Assembly: GCA_951394045.1 (NCBI GenBank)
Contig: OX595991.1
Coordinates: forward strand, 124,001-188,000
Direction: 5' to 3'
Source of the DNA: Nitzschia sp. DOCU1
Taxonomy: Eukaryota > Bacillariophyta > Bacillariophyceae > Bacillariales > Bacillariaceae
DNA: 64,000 bases
Shown: positions 1 to 10,335 of the stretch, in pieces
How the letters are laid out: each line of letters begins with the position of its first letter
Position numbering within the stretch: the first letter of the stretch is position 1
Made by a program: the position numbers and the translations under genes
The notes under the pieces: model-generated
The model's input: the letters and a program-made list of their open reading frames with translations, nothing else
What the model was told of the DNA's origin: nothing
Databases searched by the model: none

Positions 1-2037
1 ATGGCGTACCAAAGCATGGTAGTGTCCGAGATGAATACCACTGGGGGAGGTTGAGGTGGTTTCTGGCCAGTGCTTGATTTTTCCCACGAAGTCTTCGGTA
101 GTGATGGTTGCCGGTAGCTGGGTGGCTGTCTTTTTGCGCAGGTGATTTATGAACAGCTGTGTCGTTGCATCCAAATCAGAGGCATCAAACTCGCCTGCCA
201 GAATAAGGTCAGCTGCGGGGCCGTCGCCATTGTACGGAAGTTGGGTGGCGATGCCTTGTGCTGTCAGTGGAGTTCCGGCAGCTTGACCAAAATGGGCACG
301 GTTGCGATCCAGGAGCAGTCGTTCAATTTCTTCGGGGGCGCGTTCTGTGCGCCAGTGGGCCGCAGACGGCGGGCACTGTTTCGGGTCGACGTTGGGATCG
401 ATTGGGACGCGCAGGCTAGAGATGCCACCAGCTGAGCCGTCCCGTCGTCGGATAGCTTGAAGTTTTTGATACGTCCGGTGGATCGCTTCGGCTTGTTTCA
501 ATCGCTGGACAATTCTGGCTTTTCCGTGCTCCTCCAAATGGGCATACATTTTGGCTTTGTCGTCAAGATATTGTTCGCGAAGAAGTGAGGCCTGGTGCCG
601 TGCATTGCGGAGTTGACGGAGCGCTGCTTGATAACCTGCCCGGGCGTGGGCCAAATCCGGCGGAAGGTCGGCCGGTAGATACGTGTGTTTCTGTTGCCAA
701 TCCAGGATGACCGCATCATAATTCACATGGGGGTTGCGGAATTTGGACACAATCAATTTCGTGTATCGAATGGTTGCCCATGCTTCAGCAAAGAGGGGGC
801 TCCATGGTGTACGGTATCCTCGTTTGGCTTTCTTGGCGGCGTGTTTGGCGGCACGTTCCATGTCATGATCCAGACTTTCTGCGAGGCGGTGGTCAGGTGT
901 CTCTAAATCAATCAAGCGTTGAAGGCGTTCCTGAAAATTGTGGGAATCGAGTTCCTTGATTTTGGCTGTGATATAAGTCGGGATAGCTCCAGGAGTGCGC
1001 GAATTAAAATCTCGTTTGGAAAATGGAACGATTGGCGACGGTTTATTCCCGAACAAGCGTTGGGTCTCAAAGTCGACAAAGAATCCACGGTGGTCACTGG
1101 TGAGGCGGTATCCGATAGGATCGTAGCCAGCTGCTTGTACGGCTGGAAGCAAGTCAGGTGAAATGAGTGCATAATCAATGCGTTTGTGCCCTGACTGATG
1201 CGTGTTCGGGACTGTGGATGTTCCCAGGCGTGCGCTGAATAGATCGGCAAGCCCACACTCGGAAGCGATTTGCGCCATGCCTGAATTGGCACTGTCAATT
1301 TCCTCATTGAAATCTCCCACCAGGATAATGCGATCTCCATTTTGCTGTTGTTGGTGAATAAATTGCTGCAAGTCCCGAATGAAGGCGTTCCGGGGATTAA
1401 TCCGGGCCAGATCACCCTGAGTGGCGTTCTCTTCCGTGAGGTGACTCACTTGCTGGCTAGCGGCCGTATTTACCCCAGTGGCTGTAGTCTGGCATACTTG
1501 GTATGCCGCAATCACGTTGACCGTGGTTTCGTTGGCGCCGAGCAGCCGGGTGGAAACCCATCTCCCCATGCGGTCCTTGGAGGTATCTTGCACGATACCA
1601 GATGTATCGTGCACAACGAGCATTCCCGTGCCTCCTGGTTTATACGTGCGTGTGGTTTTCCTGGAGCTGGTGCCCGTAACAAAGCGGTGGTGGTCGAAGA
1701 ATCTGCCATTTATCTCTCGTAACTTCTCCCTAACGATGTGGCGGTTCACGTCATGGTTGAGTTCTGTAAAGCAGGAAATATCCGCATGAATTGATGAGAT
1801 GGCCTCACACGTGGCTGGCCAATTCCCTCCTTCTTTATCCCATTTGATCCCATTGAGATTCTGACAATATAACCGTGTGACTGAGCTCGGTTTTTCTTCC
1901 TGCAAAATGTCGCCTATAAACTCGTTATTTTCATAATCAAGTTGAATCATCTCATCCTCGTGCTCGTAATAATCGTCCTCGTCGTCATCGCTTCCATGGG
2001 CTGGATGGGCATCTGGCGTTGTCCAAGACGCTATCAT
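1..2037 (-). CDS. Retrotransposon ORF2, endonuclease part (partial at left edge)
   Basis: The frame from the ATG at 2037 stays open for 679 codons down to base 1, so the protein is N-terminally complete and C-terminally cut by the window. Residues 1-50 are acidic. An endonuclease/exonuclease/phosphatase domain follows: QNLNG near residue 62, a central VGDFNE motif (bases about 1310-1325) and a terminal SDHRG motif (about 1095) carry the expected acidic and His/Asp catalytic positions for nicking target DNA. A helical, basic linker comes next, and the last residues (SPSGIHLGHYHALVRH) look like the lead-in to a reverse transcriptase. I read the frame by hand and found no stop, so this ORF may be functional. 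Confidence 0.82.
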   Translation of the reverse strand, partial: MIASWTTPDAHPAHGSDDDEDDYYEHEDEMIQLDYENNEFIGDILQEEKPSSVTRLYCQNLNGIKWDKEGGNWPATCEAISSIHADISCFTELNHDVNRHIVREKLREINGRFFDHHRFVTGTSSRKTTRTYKPGGTGMLVVHDTSGIVQDTSKDRMGRWVSTRLLGANETTVNVIAAYQVCQTTATGVNTAASQQVSHLTEENATQGDLARINPRNAFIRDLQQFIHQQQQNGDRIILVGDFNEEIDSANSGMAQIASECGLADLFSARLGTSTVPNTHQSGHKRIDYALISPDLLPAVQAAGYDPIGYRLTSDHRGFFVDFETQRLFGNKPSPIVPFSKRDFNSRTPGAIPTYITAKIKELDSHNFQERLQRLIDLETPDHRLAESLDHDMERAAKHAAKKAKRGYRTPWSPLFAEAWATIRYTKLIVSKFRNPHVNYDAVILDWQQKHTYLPADLPPDLAHARAGYQAALRQLRNARHQASLLREQYLDDKAKMYAHLEEHGKARIVQRLKQAEAIHRTYQKLQAIRRRDGSAGGISSLRVPIDPNVDPKQCPPSAAHWRTERAPEEIERLLLDRNRAHFGQAAGTPLTAQGIATQLPYNGDGPAADLILAGEFDASDLDATTQLFINHLRKKTATQLPATITTEDFVGKIKHWPETTSTSPSGIHLGHYHALVRH

Positions 2038-3756
2038 TCTTGCATCGGCTGGTCGGCGTGACCAGCGACGGACGAGGTTAGTTCGGCTTCGTCAGGCTCT
2101 GTCGTTTTCGACCGTTTCGGGGTAGATGGATTAAGTTCCAAGTTGGTTTGCTGGATTTGCAACATTTGTTGGACCATGAGATGCATCCGTTCCGTTTGGG
2201 CTGTTTGCGCTTGGATCGTGGCAGTAAGTGCCGCCACTTGGGCCTGATTCGCAGCAGTAATTGCTGTTAACTGGGCCTGGAATTCTTGGCGGTCTTGATC
2301 TCGCGCTGCATTGGAAGCGGCAAGAGATTGGAGAAGAGCATTGTGTTCGACAGACGAGGATGAGCTATGGCCGCCGTGGCGTCCGCCATATCTACCACCG
2401 CTTCCGCTGGAGCTGCGGCCGGCCACTGACCGGTATGAACGGGGTGTTTCGAGCGTGACAGTTGAAGCTGGAGATGGGCTATTGTTTGTGCGATGAACCG
2501 AGGGAGGGTGGCTCGTGGAATAAGCTTCGGTGATGCTTGGACCAAACATTTCGCCCTCACCTAAATCTTGATCAGATTCTACTGTAACCACGGACATTGC
2601 GTTGGTAAATGCGGTGGCATACGAGTCTTCGTCTCCGTCTTCGGCATCGTCGCCGGTCGCTGCCGAAATAATCGCCGCCACTGGGTGGGTATCGGGAATG
2701 GAAGCTAATGCATGAGGGCCAAGCAAAGTCATCAGATAAGTCCAGTGGGCTCCAAGCCATGTGCGGGTCTTGTAGAAGTGACGTTCTTCAACTAGCACTT
2801 TCCATTCTCCGCGGTCCTGTCGGTGGAAGGAGGGAATAACATGCATCACTCCAGGGCGATCCTTAATGGCAGGCCATAGTTCTTGCATGGCTTCCTCAGT
2901 GAGGCCCTCTATCTTGATAACCCAGGTGGTGGCTAGAGTGCGGTTCTGGCGCCGGATGGCCTTGAGAAAGGCGTCCGGCTGGCGGCGTTTGTATGCGTAT
3001 GGGACGAAGGGCATGGTTTTGCGGAACGGTCCGCTCTTCAACAATTTCGCGAGCTGTTTTGCGTCACTGCGAGCACATTGGATTTCGTATGCCGATGTCT
3101 GGTGGAAGGCGTGGGATTTTTGACCCGATTTAATTCTCGCAGTCACTACTTCAAAGGTAGGAATGTCGTTGGTGAATGATGCAAGATCGGCTTGAAGCTG
3201 AAGTTTGGCGGTGTGGCGGTGCATATGTTTCACATTGTAGCCTTGAAGGAAGCCAATATGGGCAATGAATGTCCCAGATTTCAGGTGCGAAGTGATGAGC
3301 GTTGACATACGCGCCGGCGGATTTAATGGCTTGGAATACTGCATAATGCTGCTTGATAGTGGATAAGGAGACCCGTGACACCAACTTGTGGACGCAGTAC
3401 CACCTTTCTAGTTCGCGTTCACGCGCCGAGGGGGCTGCGTGAAATTGGAATTTGGATGCGAGAATAGTCTCAACCGTAGTCTCAGCCGCCACGAGTTCCC
3501 TGTTCGTCTGATCGAGGATGACAATGTCTTCATGGAAGTGCTGCATAATCGTCATCAGCATGTCCGCATGTAGCTTTTTCGCCTTGGTACGATCCGTTAC
3601 GCGTTCGAAACACCAATTCACGCAGATTTCCATCATTTTTCGCTCGTTCTTCTCGCTACCGCCAGAGGCAACGGTGGTGGCTTCGTCATCAGCCATAGCA
3701 TTAGAGCTAGATCGGGCAGGAGGGACGCCAGTCACTCTGGAGGGATCAATCACCAT
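2034..3756 (-). pseudogene. Retrotransposon ORF1-like protein, frame break near 3290
   Basis: Reading starts at the ATG at 3756 (MVIDPSRVTGVPP) or an upstream in-frame ATG at 3897. That frame reads sensibly to about 3290 (TIKQHYAVFQAIKSAGAYVN) and then becomes nonsense. The next frame takes over (SHLKSGTFIAHIGFLQGYN) and runs to the stop at 2034, ending in a Q/A-rich coiled-coil-like stretch and a basic tail. Together they make about 570 residues. It is the expected nucleic-acid-binding ORF1, but I see no zinc knuckle or RRM. The shift of one base may be a mutation, an assembly error or a programmed frameshift. Confidence 0.6.
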
Positions 3757-3900
3757 GGTCAGAAACGGCCGCAGAGGGAGGGAGCGAGCAGCAAAGCTAC
3801 GTAGAAGCTGTGTAAAAATCCTACTAGGAATTTTGGACAATGTTTTAGTAATAAACCGCGCTGCGCGATTCGCTCTACTGAAAATTGTTGGAACCATAAT

Positions 3901-4443
3901 ATTATATCGTTCGCTGGGTCTACGTCAGAAACATATGTACATGCATATGATGCAGGACTAAGTCGTAGTCGTAGTGACAATAAGGAGTGATAGAGCTGAC
4001 GCTCTACTAAAGAGCCTTTTGTGTACCGCAAAGTAGGGTATCGACAGGTCATTGCTACGAAAGTAGCGGTATCGATAGGGAGCGATGGGCACAAAGTTCA
4101 TCCCCACACGACACTTCGGTTTAGGCGCTATGAGAATGGAGGCATAATCTTTCTCTCATGAAGAACTTCCTTGGAATCGTTTCTTAATGATCGAAGTCCC
4201 GAAAGCGCTTATTTAAAAAAGAAAGTTCGTCAAAGTGTCATTTTAGGCTAAGTTTGTCGTTTGAAGAAATGATGGCATTCACATTCGGAAAATTGAGAGC
4301 TATTCGCATCATACCGGCGTTCGTAGCCCTTTTCATTCTTCCAGAATGTGGCCTGATGTTTTGCGAACTGTTAACGGCCATCAAACAGCCCAAGCTCCAT
4401 GGTCCCCACAACACCAAAACCAAGAAAAGCCTTCACTACTACA
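3901..4443. other. Intergenic, upstream of histidine kinase copy 1
   Basis: AT-rich spacer between the retrotransposon and the first kinase gene. It contains short repeats around gtatcgacag/gtatcgatag (about 4038-4080) but no gene-like ORF with coding character. The promoter of the kinase gene should lie here; I could not assign a specific element. Confidence 0.5.
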
Positions 4444-6462
4444 ATGTCACCTAAAGGAATGTCGGGAGGAACAATAGTATACAACGAAGAATCTAAACAT
4501 GAGGATGAAGTCGACTTCTTCCAGGACGGCGACGAGTACGACCCGGCATTTCCTTGCAGAGATTACGATCCAAACCAACGAACATTCACATACGAGCAAA
4601 TACAACTGTTCGACTTGATTGCTCATCCAATCTATGTGTTTGACTACGTGGAACGTCGAATGCGATGGGCGAACAAGGCAGGATGTGAAATCTGGAATGC
4701 CAAGTCTCTGGAGGAACTACAGCAACGAAGTTTCCGTGATACGTCCGCTTCCTCTGAAAGGAGAATGGACGGATATATGGCAAAATTCGAAATGGGGATG
4801 ACTATTAAAGATCAGTGGACTCTCTACCCCAATAGTAAAGCAACCACTGTGCATCTGGATATCAGTGGTGTGAAGTTTTCTGACGACGATGAGCCCCACT
4901 TTTGCCTGTTCTGCGAGGCGACCCCGGTTATCAACGAACAAGTGCTTCAAGCGGAAAGTTTAAGGGGGGTTGAGATGATTCGACACCTACCCATGGCGGT
5001 GTGTCAATTCGATATGGAAGGCAAAGTTATATTTCAGAACCCTGAAGCATTCATCGTTCAGAGAAACAAAGACAAGGATCAGGCCGGAGAATGCAAGGAT
5101 GACGATGAAGACATGGATCGTTCCAGCCTTTCCACTTCATCAATGATTGAGAGTGTTCGCACTTCCTCGTCGACAACTTGTTACTCGGCCGACAGTGATC
5201 TCACGAGATCCTTTACACAGGAAAATCTACTCCAGCGTTTTGTGGATCCCGCCGTTGGCTGGCAGGTCCTGCGCGAGATCCAGTCTCCCATGAAAAGCAA
5301 TCTTGACATTGAGGCGATGGTCCATACTCGCAATGGGGCCAAATGGTCGGCTATCCAACTCCGCAAAAACAAAGATCCAGTCACGGGCGAGACTGTCATT
5401 TTATACAGTGCCAAGGACAAGTCTGATGCTGTCAAAGCGCGGAAAGAACGGGAGGCTCGGGAACGCAAGAGCGAGTTCCTAGCAATCATGGCCCATGAGA
5501 TCCGAACTCCACTTCACCAAGTAACAGGTTTCATAGATTTGTTACAGGAAACAGAATTGAATCATGAACAAAAGTCGTACGTTCGACTTTTGAAATCAAG
5601 TGCTCAATGTTTGATGACTGTCATATCCGATACTCTGGACTATTCCAAGTTGGAAGCTGGCAAGATGAAACTTGAATGCATCCCATACGAGCCTTTAAGC
5701 GTGGTGCATGGCTCTTTGGCAGCAGTACGCACAAGCTGCGAAGAGAAACATCTCTATCTCAAGCTCGACTGGAGTAAGGGTATTCCGTACAAACTAAAGG
5801 GCGACCCGAACAGGCTTCGACAGATTCTGTTAAATCTGCTGTCGAACGCCGTCAAGTTCACCAAAGAGGGAGGCATCACCCTAAGGGTCGTGCCGATCAA
5901 CGGCGACCTTTCGAATGGGAATAAGCCAATGCTCCGCTTTGAAGTGGCAGACACTGGGATTGGAGTAAGTGAGGAGCATAGAGAAATGATTTTTCTCAAA
6001 TACCAACAAGCAAACGCTTCCGTGGCCCGCAACTTCGGCGGTACAGGGCTTGGGCTCTCCATATGTACGCTTCTCGCCCAAAATCTTGGTGGGTCAATAG
6101 GTGTTAAAAGTCACGATTCTGGTCAGCAAGGAGCTTTGTTTTGGTTGAATCTTCCTGCCGATGTGGCGGAAGAACTCCCAAATACAGACGAAGTTTCTGA
6201 GAGCGACGATCCCACGGAGTGCCTCCAGGGCCTTCACATTCTTGTGGCCGAAGACAACAAGATTAATCAAAAGCTCATGACAAACATGTTGAAGCGTATG
6301 GGCCACACTTCGGAAATGGCTCCCAACGGCAAAGAGGCCATCAATATGATGGCACCCCACAAATATGATGTAGTTCTGATGGATATCCAAATGCCGATAA
6401 TGGATGGATTAGAAGCAACTCGCCGTTTGCGTGCCATGGGGTATACCGACTTGCCGATCTAA
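4444..6462 (+). CDS. PAS-hybrid histidine kinase, copy 1, truncated by in-frame TAA
   Basis: Soluble hybrid sensor kinase expected to autophosphorylate on His and pass phosphate to its own receiver. I start at ATG 4444 (MSPKGMSGG) because it aligns with copies 2 and 3; an ATG at 4399 would add 15 residues. Order: acidic N-terminus; PAS-like region about 40-160 (HPIYVFDYVERRMRWANKAG); second PAS-like region about 180-300; HisKA with MAHEIRTPLH, His351; N-box LLNLLSNAVKFT; G1 DTGIGV; G2 GGTGLGLS; receiver with phospho-Asp647 (MDIQMP). Codon 673 is TAA where copies 2 and 3 have TAT (Tyr, LPIYGLTAS). The stop removes the receiver Thr and Lys positions. No transmembrane segment is seen. The kinase half is intact, so a truncated product is possible. 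Confidence 0.85.
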   Translation: MSPKGMSGGTIVYNEESKHEDEVDFFQDGDEYDPAFPCRDYDPNQRTFTYEQIQLFDLIAHPIYVFDYVERRMRWANKAGCEIWNAKSLEELQQRSFRDTSASSERRMDGYMAKFEMGMTIKDQWTLYPNSKATTVHLDISGVKFSDDDEPHFCLFCEATPVINEQVLQAESLRGVEMIRHLPMAVCQFDMEGKVIFQNPEAFIVQRNKDKDQAGECKDDDEDMDRSSLSTSSMIESVRTSSSTTCYSADSDLTRSFTQENLLQRFVDPAVGWQVLREIQSPMKSNLDIEAMVHTRNGAKWSAIQLRKNKDPVTGETVILYSAKDKSDAVKARKEREARERKSEFLAIMAHEIRTPLHQVTGFIDLLQETELNHEQKSYVRLLKSSAQCLMTVISDTLDYSKLEAGKMKLECIPYEPLSVVHGSLAAVRTSCEEKHLYLKLDWSKGIPYKLKGDPNRLRQILLNLLSNAVKFTKEGGITLRVVPINGDLSNGNKPMLRFEVADTGIGVSEEHREMIFLKYQQANASVARNFGGTGLGLSICTLLAQNLGGSIGVKSHDSGQQGALFWLNLPADVAEELPNTDEVSESDDPTECLQGLHILVAEDNKINQKLMTNMLKRMGHTSEMAPNGKEAINMMAPHKYDVVLMDIQMPIMDGLEATRRLRAMGYTDLPI

Positions 6463-6630
6463 GGGCTGACAGCGAGTGTTGCGCGGAACGACTACGCGGA
6501 ACTGGGGTTCGATGACTGGATTGGCAAGCCGGTTCCGATGAAGGAGCTCAAAGCCAAGTTAAATCGGCTGAAGTCGTTAAAGGACAGAGAGGAATCAGAG
6601 TCTTCCCCCGGACCGCAAGCAATGGAATGA
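6463..6630 (+). pseudogene. Untranslated remnant of the copy-1 receiver domain
   Basis: Past the TAA at 6460-6462 the same frame continues without further stops for 55 codons (GLTASVARNDYAELGFDDWIGKPV...) to TGA at 6628-6630, the same distance as in copy 2. It holds the conserved Thr of LTAS and the Lys of GKPVPM. Retention of a clean frame says the stop is recent, is read through, or is an assembly error. Confidence 0.8.
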
Positions 6631-7593
6631 GGCGTTTGTTGCGTTAGTAAGAGGGGGTGACTCCCACCCCCGCTTGGCCAAACCCCATGTATCCTTCTGC
6701 TACGGCGGCTGGTTGATATCATCATATTCCTTGCGAGAAGCGAAGGATTTGGTGAAATACCTTCATGTTATTTCCAATTTCGTGCGGCGTCCTAGCCCCC
6801 GGCCGACGAGGACGATCATCTTGGCGTCCTCGCCCACCACACGCTTCTTGCGAGATACAACTCTGCTACTACTCGGTGCTCTGATAGAATCAACAAACCT
6901 AGGTAGTTGTGGTTATGAAAAGGCAGGGTAAAACGGTATTGAAGGAAATCCATTTTTTAGGAAATTGCTGTGCGTCATCGTCGAATTTGGATAGCTCTAT
7001 TATGTTTTGGATTGTATCCGGTGAAGAGAGCCAGAAAGGAGATCCGTCGCATTTTGTAAACACGATCCAAGAGGCATATTAATATGCCGTGGCATTTTCT
7101 TCGGCCGTATTTATCATTAATTTTTATGTTTAACAAATACCACAAAGAATTTAAATCCCTTGTTCTTTCCTTAGAAGGGCAACCGTTTTGCAATTTGGGT
7201 GGGTTCTTTTGCATTCACAAACAATACCTGGTAAGGAATCACGGCATCAAGAACTGAAAAGCCACTGCATCAGCAATCAAATCGTGCAATTCTGTTCCCG
7301 ACAGTTCTCTACTGCCTTCTGCGGCACTCCCACTTGGAAAAACTTTCTGCGTATTTACGACACTCCGCTCGTACAGTACGTACTTCAAAGAACCACACTT
7401 TTGTTACCGCTCTACCGGTAGTAACCGCATCGATTGAAGAAAGCTTCAATGCCATCGAAATCCCGTGCACGCATCACTGGTAATTTTGCTCAAGCTTCTC
7501 AGGCACCATTCCCCAGATAAGAACATAGCAGCCGCCACACCTATCATCCTGCTAATCCATCGTCCACGGCCAACTATACTATAGCTCTTGAAA
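6631..7593. other. Intergenic between kinase copies 1 and 2
   Basis: About 960 bases without a credible gene. A perfect 10-bp palindrome CTACCGGTAG lies at 7412-7421, some 170 bases before the copy-2 start; the same palindrome recurs elsewhere in intergenic DNA of this window. Confidence 0.5.
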
Positions 7594-9768
7594 ATGTCGC
7601 CCCAAGTCATGCCAGGAACAATAGAGGAGAGTAAGCACGATGATGACGTTAAATTCAACGACGACGACGGGGAAGAAGAGGAATGCTTGTTTCCGAATCA
7701 AGATTACGACCCCAGCAATCGAGCGTACACATATGAGCAGGTGAAGATGTTCGACTTGATTGCTCATCCCATCTATATTTTCGACTATGTGGAACGTCGA
7801 ATGCGATGGGCGAATAAGGCAGGTTGCCATCTATGGAATGCCAAGTCTCTGGAGGAACTACAACTGCGAAGTTTCCGTGATACATCGGCTTCTTCTGAAA
7901 AAAGAATGGACGGTTACATGGTACAATTTGAACGGGGGATGAATATTAAGGATCAATGGACTCTCTACCCGAACGGCAAAGCCACTACTGTGCATCTCGA
8001 TGTCAGTGGCATTAAGTTTGCAGACGACGATGAGCCCCACTTTTGCTTATTCTGCGAGGCGACCCCAGTTATCAACGAGCAGGTATTACTTCAAGAAAGT
8101 CTAAGGGGGGTTGAGATGATTCGACACTTACCCATGGCGGTGTGTCAATTCGATATGGAAGGCAAAGTCATGTTTCAGAACCCTGAAGCATTCATAGTTC
8201 ATAGAAACAATGACAGGGACCAGACCGTGGAATCCAAAGAGGACGACGGCGACATGGATCGTTCCAATCATTCTTCTAACTCCACTGCGAACAGCGTCCG
8301 AACTGCCGCGTCGACTTATTCAGGGTCAATCAACAGTGATCTGACCCGGCAATATATCAACGAGAACCTACTCCAGCGCTTTGTGGACCCCGAAGTTGGC
8401 TGGCGAGTCCTGCGCGAGATCCAATCTCCAATGAAAAACAATCTAGACATTGAAGCTATGATCCATACTCGCAACGGGGCCAAATGGTCGGCTATCCAAC
8501 TCCGCAAAGGCAAAGATCCTGTTACGAGTGAAACGGTGATTTTATACAGTGCCAAGGACAAGTCTGACGCCGTCAAAGCCCGCATTGAACGAGAAGCTAG
8601 GGAGCGAAAGAGTGAATTTCTTGCCATTATGGCCCACGAGATCCGGACACCGCTACATCAAGTTACAGGTTTCATCGACTTGCTACATGAAACAGAATTG
8701 AATCCTGAACAAAAGTCGTATGTTCGACTTTTGAAATCGAGTGCCCAGGGACTCATGACAGTCATTTCGGACGTTCTCGACTATAGTAAACTTGAGGCCG
8801 GCAAAATCAAGATTGAATGTATTCCTTATGAACCAATGAGTGTGGTTGAAGGATCTCTGGCTGCGGTTCGGTCGAGTTGCGAGGAGAAGAATCTTTTTCT
8901 CAAGTTAGACTGGAGCAAGGGTATTCCGTACAAGCTAAAGGGCGACCCGAACAGGCTTCGACAGATTCTGTTAAATCTGCTGTCGAACGCTGTCAAGTTT
9001 ACAAAAGAAGGAGGTATCACTGTCAAAGTGCATTCCGTCAAAGAAAAATCGTCCAACGGGGCGAGCAATTCTTTGATTCGTTTTGAAGTTTCAGACACTG
9101 GGATTGGAGTGAAGGAAGAGCACCAAGACATCATTTTCCGAAAGTATCAGCAGGCAAATGCATCCGTTGCCCGAAATTATGGCGGTACAGGACTTGGGCT
9201 CTCTATTTGTAAGCTTCTGGCTCAAAATCTGGGTGGATCCATTGGTGTTGAAAGTGAACCCGGCCAAGGAGCTACGTTTTGGCTAAATCTCCCCGCGGAG
9301 GTTGCGGAAGACCTCCCCCCGATTGCGGACGAAGCCTCGGAAGGGGAAGAGGACCCGAAGGAAGATACAGGGGGCCTTCACATTCTTGTGGCCGAAGACA
9401 ACAAAGTCAATCGAAAGCTCTTGGCAAATATGTTGAAGCGAATGGGGCATACGTCAGAAATGGCCATGAATGGGAAAGAAGCGATCAATATGGTGGCGCA
9501 ACACAAGTACGACGTTATATTGATGGACATTCAGATGCCTATAATGGACGGACTAGAAGCAACCCGCCGTTTGCGTACCATGGGGTACACTGACCTACCG
9601 ATCTATGGGCTGACTGCTAGCGTGGCGCAAACAGACTATTCCGAACTAGGCTTTGACGACTGGATTGGCAAGCCGGTTCCGATGAAGGAACTCAAGGCTA
9701 AGCTCAATCAACTAAAGTGTCGGATCAAGGAGGAGGAGTCCTTATCGGAATGCCCAGAATCTGAATGA
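7594..9768 (+). CDS. PAS-hybrid histidine kinase, copy 2 (intact)
   Basis: Complete, intronless 724-residue hybrid kinase; the start is ATG 7594 (MSPQVMPG), matching both paralogs. An acidic N-terminus is followed by a PAS-like domain (about 45-160), a second PAS-like unit (about 175-310, split by a Ser/Asn/Asp-rich insert), HisKA with His348 in MAHEIRTPLH, and an ATPase with N-box Asn465, G1 DTGIG at 501 and GGTGLGLS at 530. The receiver has Asp645 (MDIQMPIMDG), the LTAS Thr and Lys693 (GKPVPM). All catalytic positions are present. No signal peptide or membrane segment is seen, so it is probably cytosolic. The ligand of the PAS domains is unknown. Several DNA stretches are almost identical to copy 1 while flanks differ. 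Confidence 0.92.
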   Translation: MSPQVMPGTIEESKHDDDVKFNDDDGEEEECLFPNQDYDPSNRAYTYEQVKMFDLIAHPIYIFDYVERRMRWANKAGCHLWNAKSLEELQLRSFRDTSASSEKRMDGYMVQFERGMNIKDQWTLYPNGKATTVHLDVSGIKFADDDEPHFCLFCEATPVINEQVLLQESLRGVEMIRHLPMAVCQFDMEGKVMFQNPEAFIVHRNNDRDQTVESKEDDGDMDRSNHSSNSTANSVRTAASTYSGSINSDLTRQYINENLLQRFVDPEVGWRVLREIQSPMKNNLDIEAMIHTRNGAKWSAIQLRKGKDPVTSETVILYSAKDKSDAVKARIEREARERKSEFLAIMAHEIRTPLHQVTGFIDLLHETELNPEQKSYVRLLKSSAQGLMTVISDVLDYSKLEAGKIKIECIPYEPMSVVEGSLAAVRSSCEEKNLFLKLDWSKGIPYKLKGDPNRLRQILLNLLSNAVKFTKEGGITVKVHSVKEKSSNGASNSLIRFEVSDTGIGVKEEHQDIIFRKYQQANASVARNYGGTGLGLSICKLLAQNLGGSIGVESEPGQGATFWLNLPAEVAEDLPPIADEASEGEEDPKEDTGGLHILVAEDNKVNRKLLANMLKRMGHTSEMAMNGKEAINMVAQHKYDVILMDIQMPIMDGLEATRRLRTMGYTDLPIYGLTASVAQTDYSELGFDDWIGKPVPMKELKAKLNQLKCRIKEEESLSECPESE

Positions 9769-10004
9769 TTCGTTTCGACGATAGTAGGAATTGACGGCAC
9801 CAGCTGCCTCTCGATACCAGGTACAAACTTGGGGGTGCGCAAGCGAAATTGAATTCATCGTGCCACGGAATACATGCTTTTCTTTGATGACGAATGCGAA
9901 AGCAATCCTTTTGCATGTTTATTATAAATCACATGCAAGTCGAAGCCCAAGGAAAGTGCAAGGACTTGGGCCGTGCCGTACACGACAGGTGAGAAGCCGC
10001 TGTA

Positions 10005-10335
10005 CTCTTACTATACCAGGTATAGTAGCAAGCGATTAGCTACGATGCCAACTAAGCTAGCATTTGATGCACATGTGGACGCTATTACCAATTTGAAAGA
10101 TACATCTCACGAGGTTCTTCGAGCCACACTACTAAAGGTCCCGAGTCTACTTTATCTAGTACTCTAGCGGCGCCGTCAACAGCAACAAACAAATCAACCA
10201 ATATGATCATCCATCCTCACAGCAATAGTAGTAGCCCTTCATGCCAGCTAGCTAGCTACTACTACCGACCAGAGACGCGAAATTTGGTCATAGAAGTCAA
10301 TCAGGGCATTGAAGAAGCACCTGCGCGCAAACCGT
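10005..10335. repeat. Dispersed repeat, copy A
   Basis: Diverged match to about 44425-44835. Shared blocks include GCTACGATGCCAACTAAGCT (10038 region) versus GCTACGAAACCAACTAAGCT (44438 region), AGTACTCTAG, and GACCAGAGACGCG versus GACCAAAGACGCG. Probably an old mobile-element fragment; I cannot classify it. Confidence 0.45.
10009..10027. repeat. Perfect 9-bp inverted repeat with 1-base spacer
   Basis: TACTATACC, A, GGTATAGTA. It sits at the start of the dispersed repeat that reappears near 44.4 kb. It could be a transposon end or a dimeric protein site. Confidence 0.6.

Larger units (their letters stand above)
1..3900 (-). mobile_element. Non-LTR (LINE-type) retrotransposon, 5' portion
   Basis: Two consecutive minus-strand reading frames form the 5' part of a non-LTR retrotransposon: an ORF1-like protein (3756-2034) followed directly by an ORF2 that begins with an apurinic-endonuclease domain (2037-1, continuing past the left edge). 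The ORF1 stop and ORF2 start overlap as ATGA at 2037-2034. The 5' boundary near 3.9 kb is a guess; no target-site duplication can be seen because the 3' end is outside the window. The reverse transcriptase itself is expected to the left. The clade cannot be fixed without it; diatom Ambal-type or L1-like elements are candidates. Confidence 0.8.

Noticed and set aside
912..1415. 167-codon minus ORF and other short ORFs over the retrotransposon
   Set aside because: The endonuclease motifs VGDFNE and SDHRG lie in a different minus frame that is open throughout.
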